Of a stretch of DNA of 64,000 nucleotides, positions 1-11,788 are shown one piece after another (positions within the stretch are counted from its first letter, which is position 1; every line of letters starts with the position of its first letter). Made by a program: the position numbers and the translations under genes. This DNA comes from Linum tenue. Taxonomy: Eukaryota > Streptophyta > Magnoliopsida > Malpighiales > Linaceae. The notes under the pieces were generated by a model. That model had not been told where the DNA came from. It worked only from the letters and a program-made list of their open reading frames with translations, and did not search any database. The stretch covers positions 30,539,633 through 30,603,632 of the forward strand of contig CAMGYJ010000009.1 in assembly GCA_946122785.1 (NCBI GenBank), written 5' to 3'.

Positions 1-1935
1 CTCTAAAATTATTTTTAGTGACAAAAGATAAATAAATATAAATTTTATATTTAGTGGAATTTGAGTAATTTATTTTTATATAATTCAATGTACATTTTTT
101 CAATTAAGAAAAATAATTTTATTTTGAATCTCAATATATCAACATAAATATAATATTGAATCATTATTAATTTATTTGTATAAAAGAGAGAATACAATCT
201 GGTCAATCTCACTAATAGCGGAGTATCCGGACTAAACTCATAACAATATAGTTGAAGAAACCAAACTCACTAACATAGCAGAAAGGAAAGTTCTAAGCTT
301 TTTCAGATCCAACCACACAAACTAAATCGGCTAGCAACAAGTTCAATAAACAAATATTGTATTCGTTCAAAGCCTTGGTTCCTTAGGCTGTTAGGCATGG
401 CGTATTAGGCATCAATCTATTCCTCCTTCACCCTTCGTTTCTTCTGTGCTCCTTATTAGAGATGTGACTCCTCCGTTCACCAACCACAGTTGTACCTAGT
501 ATGCTCCTCTTTCTCATTATGGCCTCCTGTGGAACTCCTTTATTGGTGCGATTGCTGAGATCTTGACGACCAAACTATTACCATAGATCTATTATAAGAA
601 TGAGAGAGAGCCAGAGATGGAGGGGAAGATGAAGAAGACGGAGTGAACAAAGAAGATTTGTGCTGGAGTGGTGCTGATTTTTGTTAATCCAAATGTGAGG
701 GATTTGCTTGGCACTTGGCAGTGGGGAGAGAGGAATAATAATAACGAAAGATTTTGGGCAATCCCATTGTGGAAGCCTGAAGGAGATTGGTGGTTATTAA
801 AATAATAAAATATTATGTGTAATTCTCGTATATTGTGTATCTTAAATACTAGATTAGGGTACGGCCCGTTGGCCGGATAAAAGAGAAAATTTAATAATTT
901 TATATGTCGTATACAATTAATATTGAGAAAATTGTGTATTATTAATGTGATAAATATATAATTTTATCAATATACAAATGTGTATTATGAAATATGATGA
1001 ATACTATCATGATGATTTATTTATTTGAAATAAGGGATGAACATTCAAGTTAGTTTCATTCAAAAATTTAGGGAAAATTCACTAAAAATCCAAGAATCTA
1101 CCATGTCTTGATTCAAAACAATACAAAAATATATTATTTTTATATGTTTATGTGATATATATAATTCTTAGTTAATCTGATACATTCTTCTTTTATATGT
1201 GAGCATCCAAGTAATAGTAAAAGATCTAACTTTTTTGTCTTATTCGATCCGGTGCATTTTCATACTAAATGTCAATGAATCATATATTTCATTTCCTACT
1301 CAGAATAGTGAGCAAGAAAATTAAACTAAGAAGTACATATTACCAAACCTTATTCATCAACACTTGAGTAGCCTCTTGGTGGCTCAGTTAAATTTTCAAG
1401 TCTTATGGGATAACTTTTTCAAACGTTTTTAATTGTGACATTTATAATGTCCTCATTAATACTTATCCTATGAAAATAACTTATCCCAAACACAACACCT
1501 TTTTGCTACTCAATTTATATAACTCGATTTCAATAATACGATATTCATATTGATGACTTGAAATTAAAACTTATAAGTTTAATTCAAATTAGGTTGGGCA
1601 CTAAGAATTATAGGTTCGGATGGGAATAAGATTATACATAAACATAATGTTTTCATTTAGGAGACGTGTTTATGATGATGAGTTACAAAAATAGATCATG
1701 GTAACATAACTTAAAACATCATTGCAAAAAAAAAAAATCACTACCGTCTATTTCTTGATTGGTTGGTAACAATAATACAATAAAAAACAAAATTATTATC
1801 GAATGATAACAAAAAAAATCACAAAGTCTATCAATGGCTCAAAAGACGAAATAACTAATAATTGTACTTCTAATCTCCCGGGGAAAGTAATTGTAAAGTA
1901 GGACATAAATAGTCTTCCGTGAAGTGCGCAGGGGC
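1..1935. other. AT-rich intergenic DNA, no gene seen
   Basis: No reading frame of credible length or recognisable family is present on either strand. The first bases resemble CACTA-transposon subterminal sequence, but no terminus is visible inside the window. A possible Helitron 3' end near 849 is listed separately. Confidence 0.6.
849..890 (-). repeat. Candidate Helitron 3' terminus
   Basis: Read on the minus strand, this stretch has a short GC-rich hairpin (stem CGGCC/GGCCG, loop AACG) followed after about ten bases by CTAG and then a T, the layout of a plant Helitron 3' end. The body would extend to higher coordinates. A similar stretch lies at 22072-22105. I could not find the matching TC 5' end, so this is only a suggestion. 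Confidence 0.35.
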
Positions 1936-1943
1936 CTCTATTT

Positions 1944-2392
1944 TAGGGATGGCAATTTCGACCTGACCCGTTTTACCCGACCTGTTTGACCTGTTTTGAG
2001 GCGGGGCGGGCATGGGTAGTCTTATCGACCCGACCTGCCCTGACCCGCCCCATTCTCGATCCGTTCTTGTCTAAATTACATGAAATCTTATTCAAATTAT
2101 TTTGAATTTTTCTTTTATTACATCATATTTTAGCTATAATAAAGTTGTAAATTATTGAAAACCTCAATTTCTCCAATAATTTAACTACAATTGTCATAAT
2201 ATTGTTTGTTTTCTTAGTCTTATAATAAAAATAACGAATATTTCTAATGTTTTTCATATAAAGTGCATACCCATTGGATCGACCTGCCCCGACTCGCGAC
2301 CCGTGATCAATTACCCGCCCTGGACCCGTCCTGCCACGGTGCTGGTCTGGATACCAAGAAACCTACCCCGAACCTGCCCATTGTCATTCCTA
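1944..2392. mobile_element. hAT-type MITE, 449 bp
   Basis: The element begins TAGGGATGGCAAT and ends with the near inverse ATTGTCATTCCTA. It is flanked by a perfect 8-bp target-site duplication CTCTATTT (1936-1943 and 2393-2400), the length hAT transposase makes. Both ends are rich in GACCCG/CGGGTC-like runs, and the middle is AT-rich. It has no coding capacity. Confidence 0.88.
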
Positions 2393-2400
2393 CTCTATTT

Positions 2401-2879
2401 TCTACGCTAACCCCCTTCTCTCTTGGAATATCCTTATATTAGTGTGTAGATTTAAAGGTATTAAAAGTGGAAAATAGATGGGCGTTGGCAAACCAACCGG
2501 AGAGGAAAACTAAACGTCGGGTAGTAGCCTTTTTATATATTACAATCCGTACTATCATTAATAAGGAAATTTATTAAAATAATAATAAAGAATATAAAGA
2601 GGACGTTGGGTTGCTTTAATTGGTAATTAGGTTTTCTTTCCTTCTTTTTTTCGCCAGCCCAACAAATTAAGTGAAAATATATATTGTAATTAAAGAAGGA
2701 AAATGTAAAGACAATCCTAACATCCTCTATAAGTACGGGACAAATTAGAAATATACAATTATTAAGTCATATTTTAAAATTATCGAGATACAAATATTTA
2801 ACAAAAATAATATTGTTAGATTCACATACAAATAATTTTATCTATAAAAAGTTATAAATTTATCGTATATAAAGCATTT
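2401..2879. other. AT-rich intergenic DNA, no gene seen
   Basis: I see no coding region or structured element here. The sequence grades into the subterminal repeats of the CACTA end to its right. Confidence 0.6.
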
Positions 2880-3191
2880 TAGTGATAGAATGCGTTGCGT
2901 TCATTATATAGAAAAGCATCATTTTAGTAGCCTATCTAATATATAGAGGCAAATTTATATTTGTCGTATATAAACTTTCTTTAGAGAATTATAATAATAC
3001 CTACAGAGGCAAATTCAATATCTGTCGTATATAGATTTTTTTTAGAGACATATATAATATCTATAGAGGCATATTGTATATGTGTCGTATATAGGCTTCT
3101 TCTAAAGGCAGATTGTATATAATATATTTTTAGAGGCAAATGCAATATTTGTCTCAATGTTTAGTCGCTAGAGATGAATTTTGTTGTAGTG
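2880..3191. mobile_element. Right terminus of a CACTA (En/Spm) transposon
   Basis: The inverse complement of the right edge reads CACTACAACAAAATTC, the canonical plant CACTA terminal motif. Inside it lie several degenerate direct repeats of about 60 bp built around AGAGGCAAAT and GTCGTATATA, as expected for CACTA subterminal repeats. The left end is not identified; it may lie outside the window, since base 1 onward also looks subterminal. Confidence 0.7.
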
Positions 3192-3651
3192 ATTCTCGAT
3201 ATCTTTTGTGGTCGTGCTTGATAACAGAGTGCCCAACTCGAAAGAGGAAAATAGTTAGCGAATAGTTTTATTATAACCCTTATTAAGATGTTAGTCGGTT
3301 CGGTTCGATTATGAACTTAACCACTTACCGGTCACCGATTAACGGTTATGCAATTTGTGTGTATCATTAACCACACTGTCTATATTAGCATATTAACCAT
3401 AATCCTATAATCGTATATTTTGTTGATTATTCAGCGATTTTATAAAATTAAATAAAATTATGGAATGTATCCATATACATATAGAGTTTAGGACTTTAGG
3501 CCAATCCAAAAGGTTTCTTGAAATGTGAATGGGGAACCCCAAATGGACAGGAACTTTGGTGCACCTTTTTGGTGTTTAGCTGGGAGACAAGACACAGCCT
3601 TCTGGTGTCTCCATCGCTCAAGGCAGCAGCTAGCTTCAAATTCCAACCAAG
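3192..3651. other. Intergenic DNA flanking the copia insertion
   Basis: No gene is recognised. The last five bases (CCAAG, 3647-3651) are the left target-site duplication of the copia element that follows. Confidence 0.6.
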
Positions 3652-5861
3652 TGTTGAGAAACGGGCAGCAACCACAAGCAAGAATAGAATGCACAAGATA
3701 CACGATTTTTACGTGGAAAATCCAAATCGGGAAAAACCACGGAACCTGTGTTCAAACCACAACTCCACTAGATTTGGGTGGGATTACAAGTCCTCTCTAG
3801 ACTAGCTAGAAGATTACAAACACTTCAAAAACACCCTTCTTGGATCAAGAATCAAGCACAATAGCTCTCACCAATATGGTGGATAACTAGAACAAGAGCA
3901 AGACAAAGAGAGGTTGAGGAGTACCAACAAACAGATTCGTACACCTTCTGTCCAGCAGCTATTCCAGACCAACTAGAGATCAGAATGACGATCCCTCCAG
4001 TCAGAACGTAGCCCACATAATTGCAAACCCATTGTCCAAATTTCAGCACGATCTAACGGTTCAATCTTCCAAAACTCTCACTTGAGCAGGCTACCCTATT
4101 GCAGAAACGAAAAACTGCAGCTTTTTCTCTCTTCTCTCTTTTTCCGGGTAAATGCCAAGTTTGGTCACTCGGTTTACTCAAATGTGTCATGTTTAGTTAC
4201 TGCAAAAAATTAATATCAAATTTGGTCACTCAAATTAGTAAAACGGTCTATGTTTAGTCACTCTCTGTTAACTTAATCTGATGTGGCAGTCAACTCTAAC
4301 AGTTGACCGTTAAATGTTTGACGTAACGATTAAAAAATAAATAAAAACAAATTAAATCTATTCTCCTCCGTAGCTCTCCACAACCCCCCAACGTCGTCCT
4401 TTTCAACCTCCCCCACAGCCTCTGCCGCCGGCAAAACTCCGGCACCCATCCACCATTAATTCTCCGTTCCACCGCAACACGATCCGCCTCTGCCGCTCTT
4501 TTTTTTTTTTTCTTACCTATCTCCCTCGCTGTCTCTCTTAAATTCCGCTTTCATTTCTCCATCTCCATCGATCTTTGTATATTATATGGAAATGGAAGAC
4601 CGCCACCCACATCTCCACCTCCATTTCCCCGGCGCCTGCACCCTCAATCTCCGCCACTTCATCTCCTCCTCCTCCTCCGACCTATCCCGAACCAAAACTC
4701 CCGCCACCACTACTTTCCAGTGCTTCAGCCAGACGCCTCCCCCTTCGCCGCCACCTTTTTCTCCCCGCTCCACCACCACGATCACCACGCCTTCCCCCCG
4801 CCGACGCCGACACCCACCTACGACATGATGATGCAGCTCCTGCCCCGCTCTCAGCAGCAGCAGAAACCTCCTCCATTGCCGCTGCCGTCGGCAAAACTCC
4901 ACTACCGAATTTAGATTACCACCACCGCATAGATTCTAAGAATCAACCGTAATTCACTGCTTGAACGAACTAAAGTTGCCATTGTTTCTTGAAGGCTGTT
5001 CATGGAGGAGCTTCCATGGAACTCCACACCGAAGCCACTTCGGTGGAATGGATGGCGATGCGAGGGGAACAAGGAGGTAGCTGGGCGCTTCTCTCATGGT
5101 CCAAATAATCCCCTCCACCAATATCATTCATTTCCCAGCCAATCCCCTCATCAGCGAAAGGCTTTTTGCTTTCTTCCTTTCTTTCTCTATTCAGCTGCTG
5201 GGAAAGGAAAAAGGAATGAGAAAGGTTTTAACTGGGTGGGGGGAATTAATGGGGATGGCTAGTTAATGGGGGGAGACGGGTAGGGTGGAAAAATGGATTA
5301 ATAATAAGGGAGGGGGTAACGAGTGGAGTCTTCATCGACGGGTGCCGGAGTTTTGCCGGCGGCAGCGGTAGTGGGGAGGTTGTGGAGAGTTGCGGAGAAG
5401 AAGAGATTTAATTTGCTTTTATTTATTTTTTATATTATTTTAATGATGTGGAAATATTAAAAGAATTAAATTATTTTTTATTAATTTTTTAATCGCCACG
5501 TCAGACATTTAACGGTCAACTGTTAGGGTTGACTGCCACATCATATTAAGTTAACGGAGAGTGACTAAACATGGACCGTTTTACTAATTCGAGTGACCAA
5601 AAATGATACAAATTTTTTCAGTGACTAAATATGACACATTTTAGTAAACCTAGTGACCAAACTTGGCATTTACCCCTCTTTTTCCTTATCTCTTCTCTTT
5701 TATGATTCTCTCTCTCTAGAAAATGAAAGGTTGACTCCTCTTTTCACTTTTGAACAGACAATAACTCTCTATTTGGAAAATAGAGGATCTTCTAGAAACC
5801 AACCAAAACTCAAACTCAAATTGGTTAATCCAACCACCATATGAGTTGGACCAACCCAACA
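3652..5861 (-). repeat. Copia 3' LTR, split by an insertion
   Basis: It is homologous along its length to 9939-10598, apart from the 1530-bp Mutator-like element at 4146-5675 and its 10-bp duplication. Removing those leaves about 670 bp. It ends CCAACCCAACA and is followed by the purine tract. Confidence 0.94.
4146..5675. mobile_element. Non-autonomous Mutator-like element (Pack-MULE candidate), 1530 bp
   Basis: The ends are long inverted repeats starting GGGTAAATGCCAAGTTTGG; the similarity extends inward about 300 bp on each side. The flanks carry a perfect 10-bp duplication CTCTTTTTCC (4136-4145 and 5676-5685), in the size range of Mutator insertions. No transposase is present. The interior (about 4370-5260) is GC-rich, exon-like, with open frames full of proline, serine and histidine, unlike the surrounding AT-rich DNA. 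I could not assign it to a host gene. The TIRs resemble those of the autonomous element at 36761-53100. Confidence 0.88.
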
Positions 5862-5874
5862 AATCTCCCCCTCC
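5862..5874 (-). other. Copia polypurine tract
   Basis: On the minus strand this is GGAGGGGGAGATT directly before the TGTTGGG start of the 3' LTR, the usual second-strand priming site. Confidence 0.8.
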
Positions 5875-5877
5875 AGC

Positions 5878-6600
5878 TCATATGGGGGGTAGAACCAAAC
5901 CTGCCTCATCACGACAGAAGATATGTTCCCCACTTGGTAGAGACTTAGTCATCATGTCTGAACCATTGTCATCCGTATGCACCTTGTTGAGCTCCAACAA
6001 CTTTTCTTCCAAAACATCACGAATCCAATGGTATATAACATCTATGTGTTTCGACCTTGAGTGGAAAGTAGGATTCTTGCAAAGATGGATTGCACTTTGA
6101 CTATCACAATAGAGCACATACCTCTCTTGCTTGATGCCCAACTCTTGAAGAAAATTCTTCAACCATAGCATCTCTTTGTAAGCTTCTGTCACGGCTATGT
6201 ACTCGACTTCTGTTGTTGATAATGCAACACATTTTTTCAATTTAAATTGCCATGAAACTGCAGCACCTGCAAAAGTAATCATGTATCCAGAAGTCGACTT
6301 TCTAGAGTCCACATCACCTGCCATGTTAGCATCGGTATATCCATCAAGTATGGTCTTGCCATTACCAAAACATAGACACACTCTAGAAGTACCTCTCAAG
6401 TAGTGAAGAATCCACTTCACTGCTATCCAATGTTCTTTCCCCGGATTGGAAAGAAACCGACTAACAATCCCAATGGCATGAGCAATATCCAGCCTTGTGC
6501 AAACCATGGCATACATCAAGCTTCCAACAACTGAAGCATAAGGCACATTCTTCACTGCTTCTTTCTCTTCCTCACTTGTAGGACAATGCTTCACACTCAA
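5878..6600 (-). pseudogene. Copia pol, RNase H segment (frameshifted from the RT segment)
   Basis: This is the C-terminal part of the copia polyprotein. The frame contains the region after the RT fingers (YASVVGSLMYAM), the first RNase H Asp region (DGYTDANMAGD followed by STSGY), and the CDSQSAIHL and HSRSKHIDV motifs. It should continue the RT frame, but a shift near 6600-6630 separates them, overlapping by a few bases. It ends close to the polypurine tract. Confidence 0.93.
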
Positions 6601-8375
6601 CTTGAAATATCCTCCAAGTGGAGTACTAACCGCCTAGCCTTGCTCATGTTGAACCTCTCAAGAACTCTTTCAATATACCTTTCTTGAGACAACCAAATTT
6701 TTCCATTCCTTCGATCCCTAAAGATTCTCATCCCTAGAATTTGTTTCGCCGGTCCTAAGTCCTTCGTGGCAAAGGATTTACTCAACTCCTTTTTCAATCT
6801 ATCAATCTCTCCAACATTCTGACCCTCGATCAACATGTCATCCACGTAAAGCAGGAGAATGATGAAATCATTTTCAGCAAAGTATTTCACAAACACACAA
6901 TGATCAGAGGTAGTTCTTGCATACCCGTGGTTGACCATGAATGAGTCAAATTTCTTGTACCATTGCCTTGGTGCTTGCTTCAACCCATACAAGCTCTTTC
7001 TCAATCTGCATACAAGATCTTCTTTGCCTTTAACCTCTAACCCTTCCGGCTGATCCATGTATATTTCTTCTTCTAAGTCACCATGAAGAAACGTCGTCTT
7101 CACATCGAGTTGTTCAACTTCCAAGTCCAAACTTGGAGCCAACCCAAGCACAACTCGGATAGAGGACATCTTCACCACGGGAGAGAAAATTTCTTCAAAG
7201 TCAACATATTTCTTTTGGTTGAAACCCTTCACAACTAGTCGCGCCCTAAACCGAGGCTTTGAACTAGTTTCCTCCGTCTTTAACTTGTAGACCCACTTGT
7301 TCTTAAGTGATCTTTTTCCTTTGGGTAGTTTCACCAAATCATAGGTGTGATTCTCTTGCAAAGACTTCATCTCTTCTTCCATTGCTTTGTTCCACTCCTC
7401 CTTGTCTTCATGAGACATGGCTTCTTGATAATATTCGGGTTCTCCCCCATCAGTCAATATTAGGTACTCATGAGGGGAGTACCAAGTGGAAGCATTGCTA
7501 TCTTTTGTTGACTTTCTTGGTTCGGATAGAGGTTGCTCTTCTTCAACTTGTTCTTCTTGCTCCAATTGCTCTTCTCCTTGCACTTCTTGATCTAGTTCAC
7601 CTTGGGGCTTATCATGCACTACTTCCTCAACATTTTTATGCATTTGAGATGGAGTTATAGGCTCCAAATTAACCGGACCAACTGTTGTATTTTTCTTCTT
7701 TTCACCCCTTTCGACGTCTTCACTTGTCTCATCTTCAAGAAAAATCACATCCCGACTCCGAACAATTTTCCTTGCAATTGGATCCCATAATTTGTACCCA
7801 AACTCTTCACGCCCATAGCCCATGAATATACATGGCTTTGCTTTGTCATTCAGCTTTGCTCTTTCATCTTTTGGAACATGAACACAGGCTTTGCAACCGA
7901 ACACTCGCAAGTGTTCATATGAGACTTCCTTTCCCGTCCATATTCGTTGAGTTACGTCACCCTCCGAAGGGACCGATGGTGAGAGGTTGATTAGATCAAC
8001 GGTTGTCCACATTGCTTCTCCCCAAAATGAATTAGGTAGCTTGGCATGTGAGAGCATACACTTGATTCTCTCACAAATTATTCTATTCATCCTCTCGGCG
8101 ACATCATTTTGTTGTGGAGTCTTGGGTACACTTTTTTGCTGTTTTATTCCGTGCAATCTGTAGTAGCTTTCGAATGGACCTCTATACTCTCCCCCATTAT
8201 CAGCCCTTACACACTTCAACTTGAGCCTGATTTCCCTTTCAACTTCAGCATGAAATTGCTTGAAAACATCTAGCACTTGATCCTTCGTTTTCAAAGCATA
8301 TGTCCACACCTTCCTTGAGTGATCATCGATGAAGGTAACATAATAGCTTGCACCACCAAGAGTTTTATCTCGCAT
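6597..8375 (-). pseudogene. Copia pol, integrase core and reverse transcriptase
   Basis: From the N-terminus, the integrase core shows FIDDHSRKVW, RADNGGEY and the AERMNR glutamate, the D,D,E triad. The GKEV...VFGC region follows, then an acidic, low-complexity linker, then reverse transcriptase with VYKLK, VARLVVKGF-type and LYGLKQAPRQWY motifs and the catalytic YVDDML. The N-terminal zinc-binding part of integrase is in the neighbouring frame because of a shift near 8376-8440. The 592-codon frame is otherwise well preserved, suggesting a fairly recent insertion. Confidence 0.95.
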
Positions 8376-8395
8376 AAAACAAACATCGGTGTGAA

Positions 8396-9103
8396 TTAGA
8401 TCAAGTACCTTACTCCTTCTAGAAGGTGGAAACCTATGAAATGAACTCTATGAGTTTTTTCGGCTAAGCAATCAACACAAGTTTTAAGAAGAGTACCTTT
8501 AGCTCCGAGCAAGAGTTGTTTCTTGGACAATATTTGCAGCCCCTTCTCGCTCAAATGACTGAGTCTCTTATACCGAAGCTCAATGGAAGAATCTTTCTCA
8601 ACGACATTGATTCCTCCCTTGCTATGCTTTGCATTCGTCATGTAGAACGTACTTTCCTTCTTGCCTTTAGCTACCACAAGAGAACCTCTTGAGAGCTTCC
8701 ATTTTCCTTCTCCAAAATAGTTGGTATAACCATCATCATCAACCTTTCCCGTGGATATAAAATTCAGCCTCATGTTAGGAACATGTCTCACATCCTTCAA
8801 GACTAGCTTGCAACCCGTGTTGGTCTCTAGATGAATATCACCCATGCCAACAATCTTCGATGCACCATCATTTCCCATCCTCACACAACCATGGTTACCG
8901 TTTGTGTAAGAAGAGAAAAAATCAACCCATGATGTCACATGGAAAGAGGCACCTGAGTCAACAACCCATGTACTCTCTTGACAAGCAAGGTTAACAAACC
9001 CGGCATCACAAACAATGGCCACATTACCATCTGTGGCAGCAGCAGTAGTATCATCTTTTTCTCGGTTTTCCACACCTTTTCCTCTAGCTTGTTCCCTTTT
9101 CAA
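8396..9103 (-). pseudogene. Copia protease and GAG-pre-integrase segment
   Basis: This segment carries the aspartic protease site (WVVDSGASFHVT) followed by the GAG-pre-integrase domain ending near CVDCLAEKTHRV, which holds the C...C part of the integrase zinc site. A stop separates it from the gag segment upstream, and a frameshift at its C-terminus separates it from the integrase core. Confidence 0.92.
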
Positions 9104-9106
9104 GAT

Positions 9107-9895
9107 TCAGCACTCTCTCCTCATTTGTCCGAGCTGGTTGCAATGATAACATGTGATTTCTCCTCTTAGTCTTGACACTGATTTTGATATCCCTTTTGAT
9201 CTCCCTCGGCTTTTACATCGATTTTGAGAGTTCTTGAAGTTGAAATTTCGATTTCTACTTCTTCCACGACTTCCAAAATTATCTGCCACCAAAGCATGTG
9301 ACTCCGATGTAATCCCCAACTCTTTTCTCCTTGCCTCTTCATTTAGCATGCTATCTTTGACAATGTCTATCGTCAACTTGCCATTAGGTGCTGAGTTGCT
9401 AAGTGAGACCACCAAAGTCTCCCAACTATCCTGGAAAGAACTGAGAAGTAACAATGCTTGCACTTCATCATCAAGTGCTAACTTCATAGTATTTAGCTGT
9501 TTCACAAGCCCTTGAAAGTCACTCAAATGCTCCGAGACACTATGCCCATCCTTGTACTTCAAGTTCACAATTCTTCAAATGAGTGAGGCTTTATTTTGAG
9601 CTGATTGCCTCTCATACATAGACTCCAATTTCTGCCACAATTCATCTACTATTGTATCTTTTGCATCATGATGAAAGATACTTTGGTCAATCCATTGTCG
9701 AATGATTGCCACCGCCTTTCTATGCAAGACCTCCCATTGCTTCTCGGTCTTGTCTTCCAGCTTCTCGCTGCCATTTTCAATTGGTTCATAGAGATCCTTG
9801 CAAAAAAGAATATCCTCCATCTGTGGCTTCCAAATAGAGTAGTTGGATGATGTCAACTTGATCATTGCTCCACTTGAGTCATCCATTCTTGTCAT
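9107..9895 (-). pseudogene. Copia gag, two segments
   Basis: The start ATG (9893-9895) follows the primer-binding site closely. Segment 1 (9575-9895) has the typical opening with LTSSNYSIWKPQMEDIL; segment 2 (9107-9568) carries the rest of the capsid-like region and a CCHC-type zinc knuckle. In the knuckle CYHCNQLGQMRREC the invariant histidine is replaced by glutamine, so nucleic-acid binding is probably impaired. A stop/frameshift near 9570 separates the two. Confidence 0.9.
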
Positions 9896-9925
9896 TCACC
9901 ATACACAACCCCCAAACAACCTAAT

Positions 9926-9937
9926 GCTCTGATACCA
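9926..9937 (-). other. Copia primer-binding site (initiator tRNA-Met)
   Basis: The minus strand reads TGGTATCAGAGC one base inside the 5' LTR, the standard plant copia primer site. Confidence 0.93.
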
Positions 9938-9938
9938 C

Positions 9939-10598
9939 TGTTGAGAAACGGGGCAATAACCACAAACAAGAATAGAATGCACAAGACACACGATTTTTAC
10001 GTGGAAAACCCAAATCGGGAAAAACCACGGGACCTTTGTCCAAACCACAACTCCACTAGACTTGGGTGGGATTACAAGTCCTCTCTAGACTAGCTAGAGG
10101 ATTACAAACACCTCAAGAACACCCTTCTTGGATCAACAATCAACCACAATAGCTCTCACCAACATGGTGGATAACTAGAACAAGAGCAAGACAAAGAGAG
10201 GCTGAGGAGTACCAAAAAACAGATTCGTACACCTTCTGTTCAGCAGCTATTCCATACGAACTAGAGCTCAGAATGACGATCCCTCCGGTCAGAATGAAAC
10301 CCAGACAATTGCGACCCACTGTCCAAATTTCAGGACGATCCAGCGGTTCAATCTTCGAGACTCTCCCTTGAACAGGTTGCCATGCTACAGAAACGAAAAA
10401 CTGCAGCTCTATCTCTCTTCTCTCTTTTTACTTATCTCTTCTCTTTTCTGATTCTCTCTCTAGGAAATAAAAGGCTGACTCCTCTTTTTATTTTTGACCA
10501 GACAATAACTCTCTATTTGAAAAATAGAGGATCTTTTAAAAACCAACCAAAATTCAACCGGTTAATCCAACCACCATATGAGTTGGACCAACCCAACA
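9939..10598 (-). repeat. Copia 5' LTR, 660 bp
   Basis: It is the intact partner of 3652-5861, bounded TG...CA. It should contain the element's promoter on the minus strand, but I did not identify a TATA box with certainty. Confidence 0.95.
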
Positions 10599-10685
10599 CC
10601 AAGTTGGACTCTTTTTTGGTTTCTCCCTTTTCTGGTTCACCCTATTCAATAGTTACTTTCCTGTTTCTCTGATTTTACCATCATT

Positions 10686-10883
10686 CAGCGGCGGATCTAG
10701 GGGGGCCGCCCTCGGGCCACGGCCCAGCCCTCCCTCGATCCGGAGCTAGTATAGCACGTGTAAATTTTTTATTTTTGGTGTTCGTTTCGGTGTTCGTTTC
10801 AGTGTTCGTCGTGTTACGGCCCAGCCTTCTCTACTTTTTTTCAATGTGGCCCAGTGCTCTACCCAATCCTGGATCCGCCGCTG
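10686..10883. mobile_element. hAT-type MITE, 198 bp
   Basis: Inverted ends CAGCGGCGGATCTAGG and CCTGGATCCGCCGCTG differ at one base. A perfect 8-bp duplication CCATCATT flanks the element (10678-10685 and 10884-10891). The CAGNGGCGG terminus and 8-bp TSD point to hAT. No coding capacity. Confidence 0.88.
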
Positions 10884-10891
10884 CCATCATT

Positions 10892-11779
10892 CAACTAGTA
10901 ATGACCTGCCGACGACTAAGCTTAATAAATTGGCCCTGACAATGAAATATCTAACGTTTCACTGCGAGTTTAATGAGATGCGACGAAGAAAATTCTGCAG
11001 TGAGATTTCATTCAATCAATGGTTTGCAGGGACAATGTGATGATGATAGGACTGTAAATGGGATCGCAGGAAGGAACCACATTTGATTCACTCTGTTCGA
11101 TGCAATCAATTTCATGGTAAAAAAATGGTCAATTTCCTCTGCAAAATGGCTGGGTGGGTGGGCAATGAAGTGTAACTGTAAACGACAATGGTCACTGATG
11201 GTGCTATAGAAATACAACGACAGCCACCCACCAAACTGAGCAGTACTGTAGTCAATATTTGTGATTGTGCCGTCCCTCCCAATTTGATGAACAGAGGTAG
11301 CAGCGTGCTGGTTTTCTGCGGTATTATTAGACCTTATCGAGAGTTCAAATATACCAGAATTAGATGCAAGTTCCATTTGTGCTTTATTTTCTAGAATGGA
11401 TCTAATGTGCGAAGACAATATGGGTGCCATATAATTTGCATTTTGATGATCAAGTTAATACATTAGGGAGAGAATGTAGATAGATGGCAGGGTTGACAGA
11501 GTGAACTTGCGTATTTAATTATCAAATACATTTTGTTCAATATATACAATCAAGTAGGTTTTCATCAAATTATCAGTTAAGCTATGTAGCTTATTTTTTG
11601 TGATGCAACTGAAAAACCCTACGATTTTGTATAGTTGATAGTTGAAAAGGTTATATAACTTATGTTTTGTGATTCAACAAAAAAAGATCTTACGTTTTGT
11701 GTAGTTCATAGTTGAAAAGCGACCTTCCGATTAGTAGCGGAGTCAAAAGATAGAAATAGGTGTATCCTTTTATATGATA
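10892..11779. other. Intergenic DNA, no gene recognised
   Basis: There is an unassigned minus-strand frame of about 140 codons at 11008-11430, with no family resemblance I recognise; it is probably chance. Nothing else is seen. Confidence 0.5.
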
Positions 11780-11788
11780 TAAAGTATA

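Larger units (their letters stand above)
3652..10598 (-). mobile_element. Full-length Ty1/copia retrotransposon carrying a nested Mutator-like element
   Basis: The two ends are direct repeats (LTRs) of about 660-670 bp, TG...CA bounded, and the whole is flanked by a perfect 5-bp duplication CCAAG (3647-3651 and 10599-10603). It runs on the minus strand: 5' LTR at right, then a primer-binding site matching initiator tRNA-Met (TGGTATCAGAGC), gag, protease, integrase, reverse transcriptase, RNase H, a purine-rich tract and the 3' LTR. The order integrase before reverse transcriptase defines copia. The polyprotein is broken by frameshifts and stops, so the copy is non-autonomous. Confidence 0.96.

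Noticed and set aside
11008..11430. Minus-strand frame of 140 codons
   Set aside because: No family signature and no neighbouring exon in phase; probably chance.
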